8,802 bases of DNA from Bacteroidaceae bacterium (lineage in GTDB: Bacteria > Bacteroidota > Bacteroidia > Bacteroidales > Bacteroidaceae): contig JAGBYN010000082.1 of the NCBI GenBank assembly GCA_017628775.1, forward strand, positions 1 to 8,802, read 5' to 3'. Position numbers and translations under genes: made by a program. How positions within the stretch are numbered: position 1 is the stretch's first letter; each line of letters opens with the position of its first letter. Positions 1 through 7,476 of the stretch are shown piece after piece. Below the pieces are notes generated by a model. The model did not search any database. It had not been told where the DNA came from and saw nothing but the letters and a program-made list of their open reading frames with translations.

Positions 1-827
1 AGGCTATCTTCCCACCATGGTATTTCAATGTTGAACGTACTCTTTATTTTTGATTTATCAAGTACGGAGTAATTGGGGCGTTTTGCTGGAGTGGGGTAGG
101 CTTCGGTGGGGATGGGGTTGACCACGCACGTGTTAATGCCTGCTATGCGATGAATGGCTTTCGCGAAGTCAAACCACGACGTGGCTCCCTCGTTCGAATA
201 ATGATACACGCCCGGTATGATGCCTTTTTCAAGAATGGTTAATATGGCCTTAGCTAAGTCGCGTGCGTAGGTGGGGGTTCCGATTTGGTCGATAACGACG
301 TTCAGGTTTTCGCGTTCTTTGCCAAGGCGAAGCATTGTTTTCACGAAATTGTTTCCAAATGAAGAGTAAAGCCATGCCGTGCGTATAACCATTGCGCCAA
401 CGCATGAGCGAATGACGGCTTCCTCGCCCGCAAGTTTTGTTTTTCCGTAAATGGTTTGAGGGCTTGTTAAGTCACTTTCTTGATAGGGCGTGTACTTCTG
501 TCCGTCAAAGACATAGTCAGTTGAGATTTGAATGATCGACCCGCCCACGTTGTCAATGGCTTCAGCTAAATAAGTAGGTGCTTTGTGGTTTAGAATTTCA
601 CAAAGTTCTTCGTCTGTTTCGGCCTTGTCAACGGCGGTGTAGGCGGCGCAATTAACGATTACGCTGATGTTGTTTCGCTCCACGAAGTCGTAAACGGCAT
701 TGCGGTCGGTGATGTCTAATTCTTCTTTATCGGTGAAGATAAAGTTGAAGTCATGGTGTGTGGCTGATGCCAAATGTTGTATTTCGCTTCCTAATTGTCC
801 GCGACACCCTGTTATTAATATGGTCAT
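1..827 (-). CDS. rfbD: dTDP-4-dehydrorhamnose reductase (RmlD), 3' end cut by the window edge
   Basis: This enzyme reduces dTDP-4-dehydro-L-rhamnose to dTDP-L-rhamnose with NAD(P)H, the last cytosolic step of rhamnose donor synthesis for surface polysaccharide. About 275 residues are visible from an ATG at 827. The N-terminus MTILITGCRGQLGSE holds the Rossmann glycine motif (G7-x-x-G10-x-x-G13). STDYVFDG is at about residues 102-109, and the SDR-type YxxxK pair is Y127/K131 in IYGKTKLAGE. Further on come VIRTAWLYSSFGNNFV, GTPTYARDLA and a C-terminal RPNYSVLDKSK, all in the usual RmlD order. Family members have roughly 285-300 residues, so only a short tail is missing. The start is four bases after the DUF4924 stop codon (832), which suggests coupled translation. 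No rfbA, rfbB or rfbC is visible in the window. The identification is firm from the motifs. Confidence 0.95.
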   Translation of the reverse strand, partial: MTILITGCRGQLGSEIQHLASATHHDFNFIFTDKEELDITDRNAVYDFVERNNISVIVNCAAYTAVDKAETDEELCEILNHKAPTYLAEAIDNVGGSIIQISTDYVFDGQKYTPYQESDLTSPQTIYGKTKLAGEEAVIRSCVGAMVIRTAWLYSSFGNNFVKTMLRLGKERENLNVVIDQIGTPTYARDLAKAILTILEKGIIPGVYHYSNEGATSWFDFAKAIHRIAGINTCVVNPIPTEAYPTPAKRPNYSVLDKSKIKSTFNIEIPWWEDS

Positions 828-831
828 GTTG

Positions 832-1377
832 TTAGTCAAAATCAATAGGTTCGAGTTTGTTTTGCTTGTAATAGTCGGATAATTGCCCCAGTAAGGTTGA
901 AATGTGCTTAACGGCTTGTTGTGTGTCCGTTGATATTTCCTGTTGTTTGAGTTTGAGCATCATATAGCCATAAAGTGCGTTGAAACACACCTGGAGCTCG
1001 CTATCGTTGGCGTTTGCGCCTTTGCTTCGGAGTTCAACAATGAAGGGCAACACTTTATAGTACATTTCGCTGTAATACGGGAATTTGGGCGATTTGAGCA
1101 ATTGTAGATGCAAGTCGTTGAGGTCGGCCAAAATGTTTTTATTGATTTGTAAATGTCCGCCGTTTCTCAGCCCTTCCTCCTTCATCATGTTGCAAAGGTG
1201 TGCGTACCATGAATGGAGTTCCGCGCGCGTGTTTTCGTCAATGTCAAAGCGTTTTAGATAGCCTTCGGAAAGTCTGTCAATGTCGCATTCATAAGCTCTC
1301 AGGATGTCTTCTATTTGCCACATATAAAGAAGAAATTCCGCTCTGTTCGTATTCTTTAGTTGATTGGCAATGATCAT
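832..1377 (-). CDS. DUF4924 family protein, function unknown
   Basis: A 181-residue, apparently cytosolic, helix-rich protein with no signal peptide or membrane segment. I recognise it from memory as the Bacteroidetes-restricted DUF4924 family: the N-terminus MIIANQLKNTNRAEFLLYMW and the regions around EDILRAYECDIDRL and YYSEMYYKVLPFIVELR are typical. No catalytic motif is visible and no function is established that I know of. The ATG at 1377 is preferred because it gives the usual family N-terminus; an in-frame stop lies at about 1408-1410 with no other ATG between. The stop codon is four bases before the rfbD ATG, so the two are almost certainly co-transcribed. It is separated from the upstream peptidase gene by 114 bases containing a long hairpin. 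The link to rhamnose synthesis is contextual only. Confidence 0.85.
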   Translation of the reverse strand: MIIANQLKNTNRAEFLLYMWQIEDILRAYECDIDRLSEGYLKRFDIDENTRAELHSWYAHLCNMMKEEGLRNGGHLQINKNILADLNDLHLQLLKSPKFPYYSEMYYKVLPFIVELRSKGANANDSELQVCFNALYGYMMLKLKQQEISTDTQQAVKHISTLLGQLSDYYKQNKLEPIDFD

Positions 1378-1407
1378 GATGGTGGTTTTGTGTAAAAAAT
1401 TGGTTTT

Positions 1408-1415
1408 TCAAACAT
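1408..1415 (-). promoter_or_regulatory. possible weak -7 box for DUF4924-rfbD
   Basis: On the minus strand AATGTTTG matches the Bacteroidetes -7 consensus TAnnTTTG at five of six fixed bases, about 30 bases before the DUF4924 start and just after the hairpin at 1424-1470. No clear -33 TTTG was found at the usual spacing. If the hairpin ends the peptidase transcript, a promoter is needed about here, and this is the best candidate seen. Confidence 0.25.
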
Positions 1416-1423
1416 TTAAAATC

Positions 1424-1470
1424 GCTTGGAAACGTTTTTTAACGTGGTGCGTTTTTTTGCGTTTCCAAGC
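1424..1470 (-). terminator. 11-bp perfect inverted repeat, probable terminator of the S9 peptidase transcript
   Basis: GCTTGGAAACG (1424-1434) and CGTTTCCAAGC (1460-1470) are perfect reverse complements, separated by a 25-base A/T-rich loop that itself holds a small nested dyad (AACG/CGTT, 1441-1453). Read on the minus strand, the stem begins about 21 bases after the peptidase stop codon and is followed by GATTTTAAATG, only a short T run. This is consistent with an imperfect intrinsic terminator between the peptidase and DUF4924. The large loop and weak T tract leave room for an attenuator or processing hairpin instead. Confidence 0.5.
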
Positions 1471-1491
1471 AATTTTGCTATAGATTAAATA

Positions 1492-3966
1492 TTACCATTT
1501 CTTTGATGTTTCGTCCCACCATTCGGGTTGGTCCTTCAAGTACTTGGCAAACCATGCGAAGATGGCATCTTGCCATTGAAGTCTTTTGTTCCAATCGGTG
1601 ATGACGTGATCTTGACCATCCACTTGTATGTACTCAACGGTTTTGCCTAAAATGCGCAATGCGGTGTAGAGTTGCTGGCTTTCAAATGGTGGCACATTGG
1701 TGTCGACCGTGCCGTGAAGCAAGAGCAATGGTGTGTTGATTTTATCTGCATTAAAAAGTGACGAATGCTTGGTGTAGAGGTCGGGGTTGTTCCATGGGAA
1801 GCTACCGTATTGTGCGATTTCGCCATATGTGTATCCCCAGTATCCGCCGCCCCAATATGAGGCGATGTTTGAGATGCCCGCGTGCGAGATGGCCGCCGCA
1901 AAAAGGTCAGTTTTGGTTTGCAGATACTGAGTCATGAAACCGCCATACGACGCTCCGATACAGCCCACTTTTTCAGTGTTGACAAAGGTGTGTTCCTTAC
2001 AGAACTGCTTGGTGCCTTCAATGATGTCGTCGCTTGACCTGTCTCCCCAAGTGTTGACGTGGCGTGCGGCAAATTCTTGGCCAAAGCCAATCGCTCCGCT
2101 GGGTTGAACCACGTAAACGACGTAGCCTAACGAGGCAAACACTTGATAGGGGTAGTTAATTTCAAGCAATTTGTTTGAAGGAGTACATCCTCCATAGTAG
2201 TACACGATGAGTGGATATTTCTTTGTTTCATCAAAATTGGCGGGGAGATAGTAAAAACCGTTGATGCTATCACCTCGTGAGGATTGAAATTTCCAATCGT
2301 GGCAAGTTCCTATCGCCACATCCTTGTACATCTCGTCGAAGTTGATTTCTCCAATGCGCTTTGCCTTCGTGTCCTTATGATTCAATGCCACTTGATACAT
2401 TTCGCGTGCGCGTTCTCCATTGGCCTGACCTATAATGATGGCAATGGGGTTCTTTTGTTGCGTTGCATAAGTGAATGAGGTCACATAAGTTAAGGGCAAA
2501 TCAAACTTGCGCACTTCCTTGTTTTCTGGGTTTAGGCTATATATGGTGCGGTCGCATCCGTCTGACGCCGTAAAGTAAATCAAGTTGTTCACTTCATTCC
2601 ATGAATAGCTGTCAACCGAGGGGTTGAAGTGAGGCAGGAGCGGTGTGGTGATTTTGGTGTTGATGTTGTAAAGGAAGAGGCGATAGTCAAAGGCATTGTG
2701 GGTTTGATTATCGCTTATTTCGCTTCCAATGCGATTAAACGCTTCGGGGCATGCCTTGATGAGCAATTGGTCCGCCTTTGGTGAGAACTTTGCCCCCGCA
2801 AGCCATGCTGTGTCGGCGATGAGGGTGTCAACCTTCAAGGTTGAGGCGTCCATTCTTAAAATAGCTTCTCTTGAGAAGGGCTTTCTTGATGGGATTTGTG
2901 AGGAAGTTGTGATCAATAAATGCTTGCCGTCGTTTGAAATGTCGGCGAGATAAAGACGCGTATTGCCGTACGTGAGGCGTTGCATGCTGCGTGTCTTGAT
3001 GTCAAACTTCCACAAGGATGTTCTGTTGCGGTGGCCCGCCATTCTATCATCGGGGTCGTGCAATTTCTTTAAAGAGCCAACAGGTTTGCTTCCCTCGTCG
3101 GTGGTTGAAAGAATCAGGTAATCCAATGTGGGCGAGAGGGTGATGTTGCCGTTAGGGATGTGGTCCGCCAATACGGTTTCTTCAAGAGTTTCGGGATTAC
3201 GAAGGATTATTTTCTTATTTCCATTATCAATATAGGTGTAATAGATTAAATCTTTGTTTTCCAACCATTTATAATCAACGTATTCGTTTCGTTTTTCAAG
3301 TGTGGTGTTGGCCTTGAGGTCGGTGATGATGGTCTTGTATGTGCTTTTGCCATCAGCGTGGGTGTTTTGGTAATAGGCGATTAAGAATCGGCCTGAAGGT
3401 GATAAACGAGCCGAGTAGGTGCGTTCGCCCTCAAGCATTTCCTTCATCAGATAAGGGCGCTTGGCAGTGCTGTTAATCTCCACACCATTCAGATTCTCGC
3501 CTACAACAGAAATGTTAAACGTGTCCTTGCTGTTTTCTTGTGCCAGGCAAACAAGCTTGACATTGTGCTCGCCAGGTTTCAACGTTAAGTTTGAACCCGT
3601 AGCTCTGCCATCAACGTGCAATTTGTAGTTGGCGAGTTGCTTGATGTCTACATTGAGGTTTACATAGCGGTCGGTTCTCAGGTTGAAGCTTAACACTCTG
3701 AGCGTGTTCTTATTCTCAATGCTTTGAATCGACGTGCCTTTTGAAAGGCTGTCGGTTGCCTCTGAATTTAAAAAAGCTGATATGGCATTGTCGCTTAAAG
3801 TGGACTTAGGGTCAAATTGAGCATTGGTGTTGTTTAATGAATCAAGAACGTAGGTGTTTTGAAATGCAACGGGACCGTAAACACCCACCTTTTCAACCAC
3901 AAGTGTGTCCTTCGCAAAAAGACTCATGCTGAACAAGGTGCTTAAAAGTAATAGATGTTTTTTCAT
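1492..3966 (-). CDS. secreted S9 family (prolyl oligopeptidase-type) serine peptidase
   Basis: An 824-residue exported peptidase that probably cleaves short peptides in the periplasm or at the cell surface; the exact specificity (dipeptidyl, acylaminoacyl, tripeptidyl) cannot be read from sequence. Residues 1-18 form a signal peptide (MKK, a leucine-rich core, then SLFA) with no lipobox cysteine. Residues about 19-165 are an N-terminal extension with beta-rich text around YKLHVDGRATGSNLTLKPGEH, absent from classical S9 enzymes. Residues about 180-540 carry repeated beta-propeller-like blades (LSPSGRFL, DISNDGKHLL, FSPKADQLL). The C-terminal alpha/beta hydrolase follows KYPLIVYYYGG, with nucleophile Ser673 in GASYGG, Asp755 in HGTVDTNVP and His787 in DGQDHV, so the triad is intact. 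The 53-base gap after the fucosyltransferase gene has no terminator or promoter box that I can see, so co-transcription is likely. The A-rich TTATAAAG leader precedes the ATG. Confidence 0.93.
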   Translation of the reverse strand: MKKHLLLLSTLFSMSLFAKDTLVVEKVGVYGPVAFQNTYVLDSLNNTNAQFDPKSTLSDNAISAFLNSEATDSLSKGTSIQSIENKNTLRVLSFNLRTDRYVNLNVDIKQLANYKLHVDGRATGSNLTLKPGEHNVKLVCLAQENSKDTFNISVVGENLNGVEINSTAKRPYLMKEMLEGERTYSARLSPSGRFLIAYYQNTHADGKSTYKTIITDLKANTTLEKRNEYVDYKWLENKDLIYYTYIDNGNKKIILRNPETLEETVLADHIPNGNITLSPTLDYLILSTTDEGSKPVGSLKKLHDPDDRMAGHRNRTSLWKFDIKTRSMQRLTYGNTRLYLADISNDGKHLLITTSSQIPSRKPFSREAILRMDASTLKVDTLIADTAWLAGAKFSPKADQLLIKACPEAFNRIGSEISDNQTHNAFDYRLFLYNINTKITTPLLPHFNPSVDSYSWNEVNNLIYFTASDGCDRTIYSLNPENKEVRKFDLPLTYVTSFTYATQQKNPIAIIIGQANGERAREMYQVALNHKDTKAKRIGEINFDEMYKDVAIGTCHDWKFQSSRGDSINGFYYLPANFDETKKYPLIVYYYGGCTPSNKLLEINYPYQVFASLGYVVYVVQPSGAIGFGQEFAARHVNTWGDRSSDDIIEGTKQFCKEHTFVNTEKVGCIGASYGGFMTQYLQTKTDLFAAAISHAGISNIASYWGGGYWGYTYGEIAQYGSFPWNNPDLYTKHSSLFNADKINTPLLLLHGTVDTNVPPFESQQLYTALRILGKTVEYIQVDGQDHVITDWNKRLQWQDAIFAWFAKYLKDQPEWWDETSKKW

Positions 3967-4019
3967 CTTTATAATCTGATTTAATATTGTTTGTTGTTCT
4001 TTGATATAAATGATAAATC

Positions 4020-4856
4020 TTAAAGTTTAATCCATGGTTTGGGGATGATGTATGGCATCTCAATGTCGCTAAGCCATCGCATGGGGGCGATAACCGCCTT
4101 TTTGGGGTTGGGGTTTAACCATGCGCCCCACCATGAGAATGAACTGTTGCATATCACGTTGTGGCGGCAATGGCTCATGAGCATCATGTCCTGCCAGCTG
4201 TCCTTGCCTTGATTGAAGTCAATGAACGTGGCGTTGGTTATGTCAAGGTTTTCTTTCACCCAATCAATATCGTTGGAGAATATGTAAAATTTGGCTTGCG
4301 CGTCGATTGAAAGGATGTGTTTTATTGCCCTTTGGTAATACTTAAGCGTGCACACCTTGCCATATCGCTCGTAGAATTTAGGGTCCATGTAATCTCCTCT
4401 TCTTACGTGTAGCGACACCGAATGTTCGTTGGCATCAATATCCTGAAGCATTGATGTTGTGCTGCTGTTTGCCAGTTTGGGGTTGAATGTGAAGGCTTTG
4501 CGCACTTTGTCCGTCACGCCGGCAAAGAAACGCTCGGATTGGTAAAAACCCTTGAAATAGATCAGTGGATAGTGGTATTCCTTGGTGAATGCCTCCATGG
4601 TTTCAAGGTTTTGCTTTCGTTCAATGATGGTCTTGAAGAAAAGAAATTCAATCGTTTTTTTTAACCATTGTGGCAATCTTACTTCATTATCGCTTATGCC
4701 GAACACGCGTTGCAGCTCATAGCCATTGTGGGCGTTGTATTTGAGCATGTCGGTGAGGTCTATGCGTGTGTTGGGAAAGCGCTTGCGCATTTGCAAATAA
4801 AAGGCATAGATAAACATTTGGTTGCCCAAACCGCCTGTAATTTTAATCCACCTCAT
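4020..4856 (-). CDS. GT11 family alpha-1,2-fucosyltransferase-like glycosyltransferase
   Basis: This 278-residue cytosolic enzyme probably transfers L-fucose from GDP-fucose to a terminal sugar, classically galactose in alpha-1,2 linkage, on a surface glycan. The GT11 signature motifs are all present in order: GGLGNQMFIYAFYL near the N-terminus, HVRRGDY mid-protein (GDP-fucose binding), and CNSSFSWWGAWLNP near the C-terminus. The length fits the family (about 280-300). The frame is open further upstream to 5039, but those 61 residues have no family resemblance and overlap the preceding gene, so the ATG at 4856 (MRWIKITGGLGNQ) is chosen. It starts one base after the TAA of the upstream glycosyltransferase, implying translational coupling and a shared pathway. 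Acceptor and linkage are inferred from the family; an L-galactose or other alpha-1,2 transfer cannot be excluded. Confidence 0.9.
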   Translation of the reverse strand: MRWIKITGGLGNQMFIYAFYLQMRKRFPNTRIDLTDMLKYNAHNGYELQRVFGISDNEVRLPQWLKKTIEFLFFKTIIERKQNLETMEAFTKEYHYPLIYFKGFYQSERFFAGVTDKVRKAFTFNPKLANSSTTSMLQDIDANEHSVSLHVRRGDYMDPKFYERYGKVCTLKYYQRAIKHILSIDAQAKFYIFSNDIDWVKENLDITNATFIDFNQGKDSWQDMMLMSHCRHNVICNSSFSWWGAWLNPNPKKAVIAPMRWLSDIEMPYIIPKPWIKL

Positions 4857-4857
4857 T

Positions 4858-5760
4858 TTAGTCTTTTTGTAAAAGTTCTTCAAGTGATTGACATGTTTTG
4901 ATATAGCCGTCGCTGAGCAAGGCGTCGTAGTTATTGAGGCCCACAACGCGCTCATACTCTTTCTCCAAAAGTCCTGATTTATAGAGTTCGTAGAAGTATC
5001 GCCAATGTCGGCCGCCATGCTTGCCCTTGTGTTCTTCAAGCTCCTTGCCGCCTTGCACCATCTTGTCGATAAATTGCTTTTTCCCTCTGACGGTGAAGTG
5101 GTAAATCACGATGTCGCTGCTCCAAATGGCACGATGCGGGAACATCGCCACTTTGTGGTTGCCCATTGAAATCTGGATGTATCCATCTGTTCTGTGTGCC
5201 ACCTTTTTGTTCTGCTTGTCGTAAATGGCGTATGGCGAGAGGTCGTATTTCTCAAAATCGCTCACGGGGAGCACGTGCTGGTTCCATTGCCAGAATGGTT
5301 TGCTGTCGTTGGGGAGCATGTTTTGCCAGGGGCATCTGATGACGTTGGCTGAAGTGCGTGAAAGTTCGTTCTTCAATGATGATGATTTTGCGTACCAAAA
5401 TTCATCAGCGTCGGCGTTAATCACCCAATCGGCCTTGTATTTGTTTTTGGCCAGCATGACCATGCGGTCCACCCATCTTTTTTGCTCATAGCCCGTTGAA
5501 GGCTCTTGAATGATTTTCAAAATCCAGCCTTTTTCCTGGTATTTCTTAAGGATGTCCAGCGTCTTGTCGGTTGAATTATTGTCGGTCACGATAAAGCCAT
5601 CTACGCCCATGTGCTTGTGAAACTCTATGTTTCGGCCAATCATCTGCTCTTCGTTTTTGACCAGGAGCGTCATGATTAAGCGCGGTTTTGAAGGGCGAAG
5701 AAAGAACTTTGGCAACTCAAGGAAGGCATTAACAGATTTGTGTATGTATTTGAATAACAT
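4858..5760 (-). CDS. glycosyltransferase, family 2-like (Glyco_tranf_2_4 type)
   Basis: A 300-residue cytosolic GT-A-fold glycosyltransferase. The nucleotide-sugar-binding start of the fold is at residues about 29-67 (LIMTLLVKNEEQMIGRNIEF, then FIVTDNNSTDKT). The metal-binding DxD lies in INADADEFW (D117/D119), and HRAIW and IYHFTVRGKKQF appear in the C-terminal half, as in the 'glycosyl transferase family 2, type 4' (GT92-like) proteins I know from Bacteroidetes polysaccharide loci. No membrane segment is evident, and the basic N-terminus may be peripheral to the membrane. Donor and acceptor are unknown. The ATG at 5760 is 47 bases after the rarA stop, with no terminator or good promoter box between, and the gene is followed at one base by the fucosyltransferase. 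The two probably act in sequence on the same glycan. Confidence 0.88.
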   Translation of the reverse strand: MLFKYIHKSVNAFLELPKFFLRPSKPRLIMTLLVKNEEQMIGRNIEFHKHMGVDGFIVTDNNSTDKTLDILKKYQEKGWILKIIQEPSTGYEQKRWVDRMVMLAKNKYKADWVINADADEFWYAKSSSLKNELSRTSANVIRCPWQNMLPNDSKPFWQWNQHVLPVSDFEKYDLSPYAIYDKQNKKVAHRTDGYIQISMGNHKVAMFPHRAIWSSDIVIYHFTVRGKKQFIDKMVQGGKELEEHKGKHGGRHWRYFYELYKSGLLEKEYERVVGLNNYDALLSDGYIKTCQSLEELLQKD

Positions 5761-5807
5761 TGCACTATGATGAAAAATGATTTTGCAAAATGTTGGCGTG
5801 GCATTGT

Positions 5808-7073
5808 TTATTGCCCTTTGTGTGTGATGGACTTGTGCAAGTCGTTGATGCGTTTTTCGTTGGCATTGTCTGCCGTGGTGTAGAACGTCATGTTCTTCAA
5901 TTCCTGGGGCAAATATTCTTGATGCACGTAGTGGTTGGGATAGTCGTGGGGGTACTTGTAACCATCGTTGTAGCCCAACTCCTTCATCAGTTGCGTGGGT
6001 GCATTTCGGATGTGAAATGGCACGGGCAGGTTTCCGGTGTTGCGCACCACCTCAATGGCCTTGTTGATGGCGGCGTATGCCGAGTTGCTCTTGGAGCTGA
6101 GTGCGAGGTAAATGGTGGCTTCGGCAAGGGGAATGCGCCCTTCGGGCCATCCTATTTTCTCGACTGCCTCGAATGCGGCATTGGCAATGAGTAACGCGTT
6201 GGGGTTTGCCAACCCGATGTCTTCGCTAGCCGATATAACCAAGCGCCTTGCAATGAATTTAGGGTCCTCTCCGCCTTCAATCATTCTTGCCAACCAATAT
6301 ATGGCGGCATCGGGGTCGGATCCCCGTATGCTTTTTATGAACGCCGACACGATGTCGTAGTGTTGCTCGCCATCTTTATCAAACGCCAGGGGATTGTGCT
6401 GAAGCGATTTCAACAGCAGTTCGTCGGTGATTAGAATGTCGCCCGGGGGTTGTGCCGAAATGAGTAAATCGAGAATATTGAGGAGTTTGCGCGCATCGCC
6501 TCCGCTAAAGCGCAGCAGGGCTCCCGTTTCCTTGAGTTCAATGTGGCGCTCCTTAAGGAGAATGTCGTTGTCAATGGCATTTTGTGCAATTTCAAGAAGG
6601 TCGGCGGCAGATAGGCTATTCAGTACATACACCTGGCAACGCGACAGGAGGGGCCTGATAACCTCAAACGAGGGGTTTTCGGTGGTGGCGCCAATCAGGG
6701 TAATCGTGCCATGCTCCACGGCCGCCAGCAATGAGTCTTGTTGCGACTTGGAGAAGCGGTGGATTTCATCGATAAAGAGAATGGGGCTGTGGTTGTTTAA
6801 AAGGCGATGGTTGCGGGCATGTTCAATCACCTCGCGCACTTCCTTTACACCCGAGTTTATGGCCGAGAGTGTGTAAAAGGGAGCATCAATGGTGTTGGCA
6901 ATGATGCGCGCCAATGTGGTTTTCCCAACTCCCGGAGGGCCCCATAGGATGAACGAGGAAATGCGTCCTGATGAGATCATTGTTCTCAAAAGACCTTTCT
7001 CGCCAATGATGTGCTTTTGTCCGCAATATGTGTCTAAGGTCGTAGGGCGTAAGCGTTCTGCTAATGGTTGCAT
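5808..7073 (-). CDS. rarA: replication-associated recombination protein A, AAA+ ATPase
   Basis: RarA (MgsA/WRNIP1 family) is a cytosolic, tetrameric, clamp-loader-like ATPase that acts at stalled replication forks and in recombination. All 421 residues are present, a normal length. Walker A is GPPGVGKT (45-52), Walker B is ILFIDEIHRF (98-107), sensor 1 is GATTENPSF (about 128-136), the arginine finger is in LLSRC (R145), and sensor 2 is in GGDARKLLN (R195). The C-terminal half holds the family's AIYWLARMIEGGEDPKFIARR region, ASEDIGLANP, and LPVPFHIRNAPTQLMKELGY followed by YKYPHDY. An in-frame stop lies four codons before the ATG at 7073, so the start is secure. It appears to be the first gene of a leftward unit with two glycosyltransferases and a peptidase; RarA has no known role in glycan synthesis, so this is probably co-transcription without shared function. 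Confidence 0.96.
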   Translation of the reverse strand: MQPLAERLRPTTLDTYCGQKHIIGEKGLLRTMISSGRISSFILWGPPGVGKTTLARIIANTIDAPFYTLSAINSGVKEVREVIEHARNHRLLNNHSPILFIDEIHRFSKSQQDSLLAAVEHGTITLIGATTENPSFEVIRPLLSRCQVYVLNSLSAADLLEIAQNAIDNDILLKERHIELKETGALLRFSGGDARKLLNILDLLISAQPPGDILITDELLLKSLQHNPLAFDKDGEQHYDIVSAFIKSIRGSDPDAAIYWLARMIEGGEDPKFIARRLVISASEDIGLANPNALLIANAAFEAVEKIGWPEGRIPLAEATIYLALSSKSNSAYAAINKAIEVVRNTGNLPVPFHIRNAPTQLMKELGYNDGYKYPHDYPNHYVHQEYLPQELKNMTFYTTADNANEKRINDLHKSITHKGQ

Positions 7074-7108
7074 GCGTGCGATTTATGGAATCTCTTAAAC
7101 AATAATAC

Positions 7109-7116
7109 CAAAACTA
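7109..7116 (-). promoter_or_regulatory. candidate -7 box for rarA (proximal)
   Basis: Minus-strand TAGTTTTG is a full match to the Bacteroidetes sigma-ABfr -7 consensus TAnnTTTG. It would place the transcript start near 7103, giving a leader of about 30 bases to the rarA ATG. No TTTG or TTG stands at the expected -33 distance, so this is a partial promoter match. Confidence 0.45.
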
Positions 7117-7178
7117 CTTTTTCTTTCTTTGCGTGTGTGCACACTTGATGCAATTTAAGTAAAAGTGAGTTAATTACG

Positions 7179-7186
7179 CAAAGTTA
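7179..7186 (-). promoter_or_regulatory. candidate -7 box for rarA (distal)
   Basis: Minus-strand TAACTTTG, followed by CG, is a full match to TAnnTTTG, about 105 bases before the rarA start. The -33 region again lacks a clear TTTG. It could be the main or a second promoter for the rarA unit; sequence alone does not choose between this and the box at 7109-7116. Confidence 0.4.
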
Positions 7187-7298
7187 CAATTAAAGTCTGA
7201 GTTATATGGCCATGGGGTGAAAAATGTGAATTTATTCGTGCAAAATGGTGCGTTTAGAGAGATAGAGGAGTGAGCGATGTGAAAAAAGTAGATGAAAA

Positions 7299-7318
7299 CA
7301 CAACAATGCTTTGTTGTG
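7299..7318. repeat. perfect 8-bp hairpin with 4-base loop
   Basis: CACAACAA (7299-7306), loop TGCT, then TTGTTGTG (7311-7318). The stem is flanked by AAAA on the left and AAAAAA on the right, so it is followed by a T run only on the minus strand (TTTT then CATC). It is A/T-rich and weak as a terminator, and could be part of a structured leader or small RNA. Confidence 0.5.
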
Positions 7319-7346
7319 AAAAAATTGTGATGCAAAGGTGATATGG

Positions 7347-7364
7347 AACTTTAACTATAAAGTT
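7347..7364. repeat. perfect 7-bp hairpin with 4-base loop
   Basis: AACTTTA (7347-7353), loop ACTA, TAAAGTT (7358-7364). It lies 28 bases from the hairpin at 7299-7318 and has the same small-loop geometry. The stem is A/T-rich, so stability is low; a protein-binding dyad is an alternative. Confidence 0.45.
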
Positions 7365-7424
7365 GCTATTTAGTCATGAAGTATTTTGAGGGTTTGTTGT
7401 TTGGGGTTGAGATTTATCAATAAA

Positions 7425-7463
7425 AATAAAGCTGGTGTGTCAAACTGGCACAACCTCTTTATT
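7425..7463 (-). terminator. long hairpin, probable intrinsic terminator facing left
   Basis: The outer arms AATAAAG (7425-7431) and CTTTATT (7457-7463) are perfect complements. Inside them GGT-GTGTC pairs with GGCAC-a-ACC around an AAACT loop, with one bulged A and one T-G wobble, making a stem of about 15 pairs with a G/C-rich core. On the minus strand the stem runs directly into TTTTTATTG, a good T tract; on the plus strand it is followed by ATAAAAT. It would stop leftward transcripts coming from the accessory side before they reach rarA, and may work weakly in the other direction. Confidence 0.6.
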
Positions 7464-7476
7464 ATAAAATCCCTCC

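Noticed and set aside
847..860. T-loop-like string GGTTCGAGTTTG resembling part of a tRNA gene
   Set aside because: It lies inside the 3' end of the DUF4924 reading frame on the other strand, and no cloverleaf arms or acceptor stem surround it.
700..882. Plus-strand 60-codon frame over the rfbD start
   Set aside because: It is antisense to rfbD and DUF4924, both supported by family motifs.
5790..7098. Several plus-strand frames of 69-149 codons opposite rarA
   Set aside because: They are antisense shadows of a fully motif-supported gene and have no protein-like character of their own.
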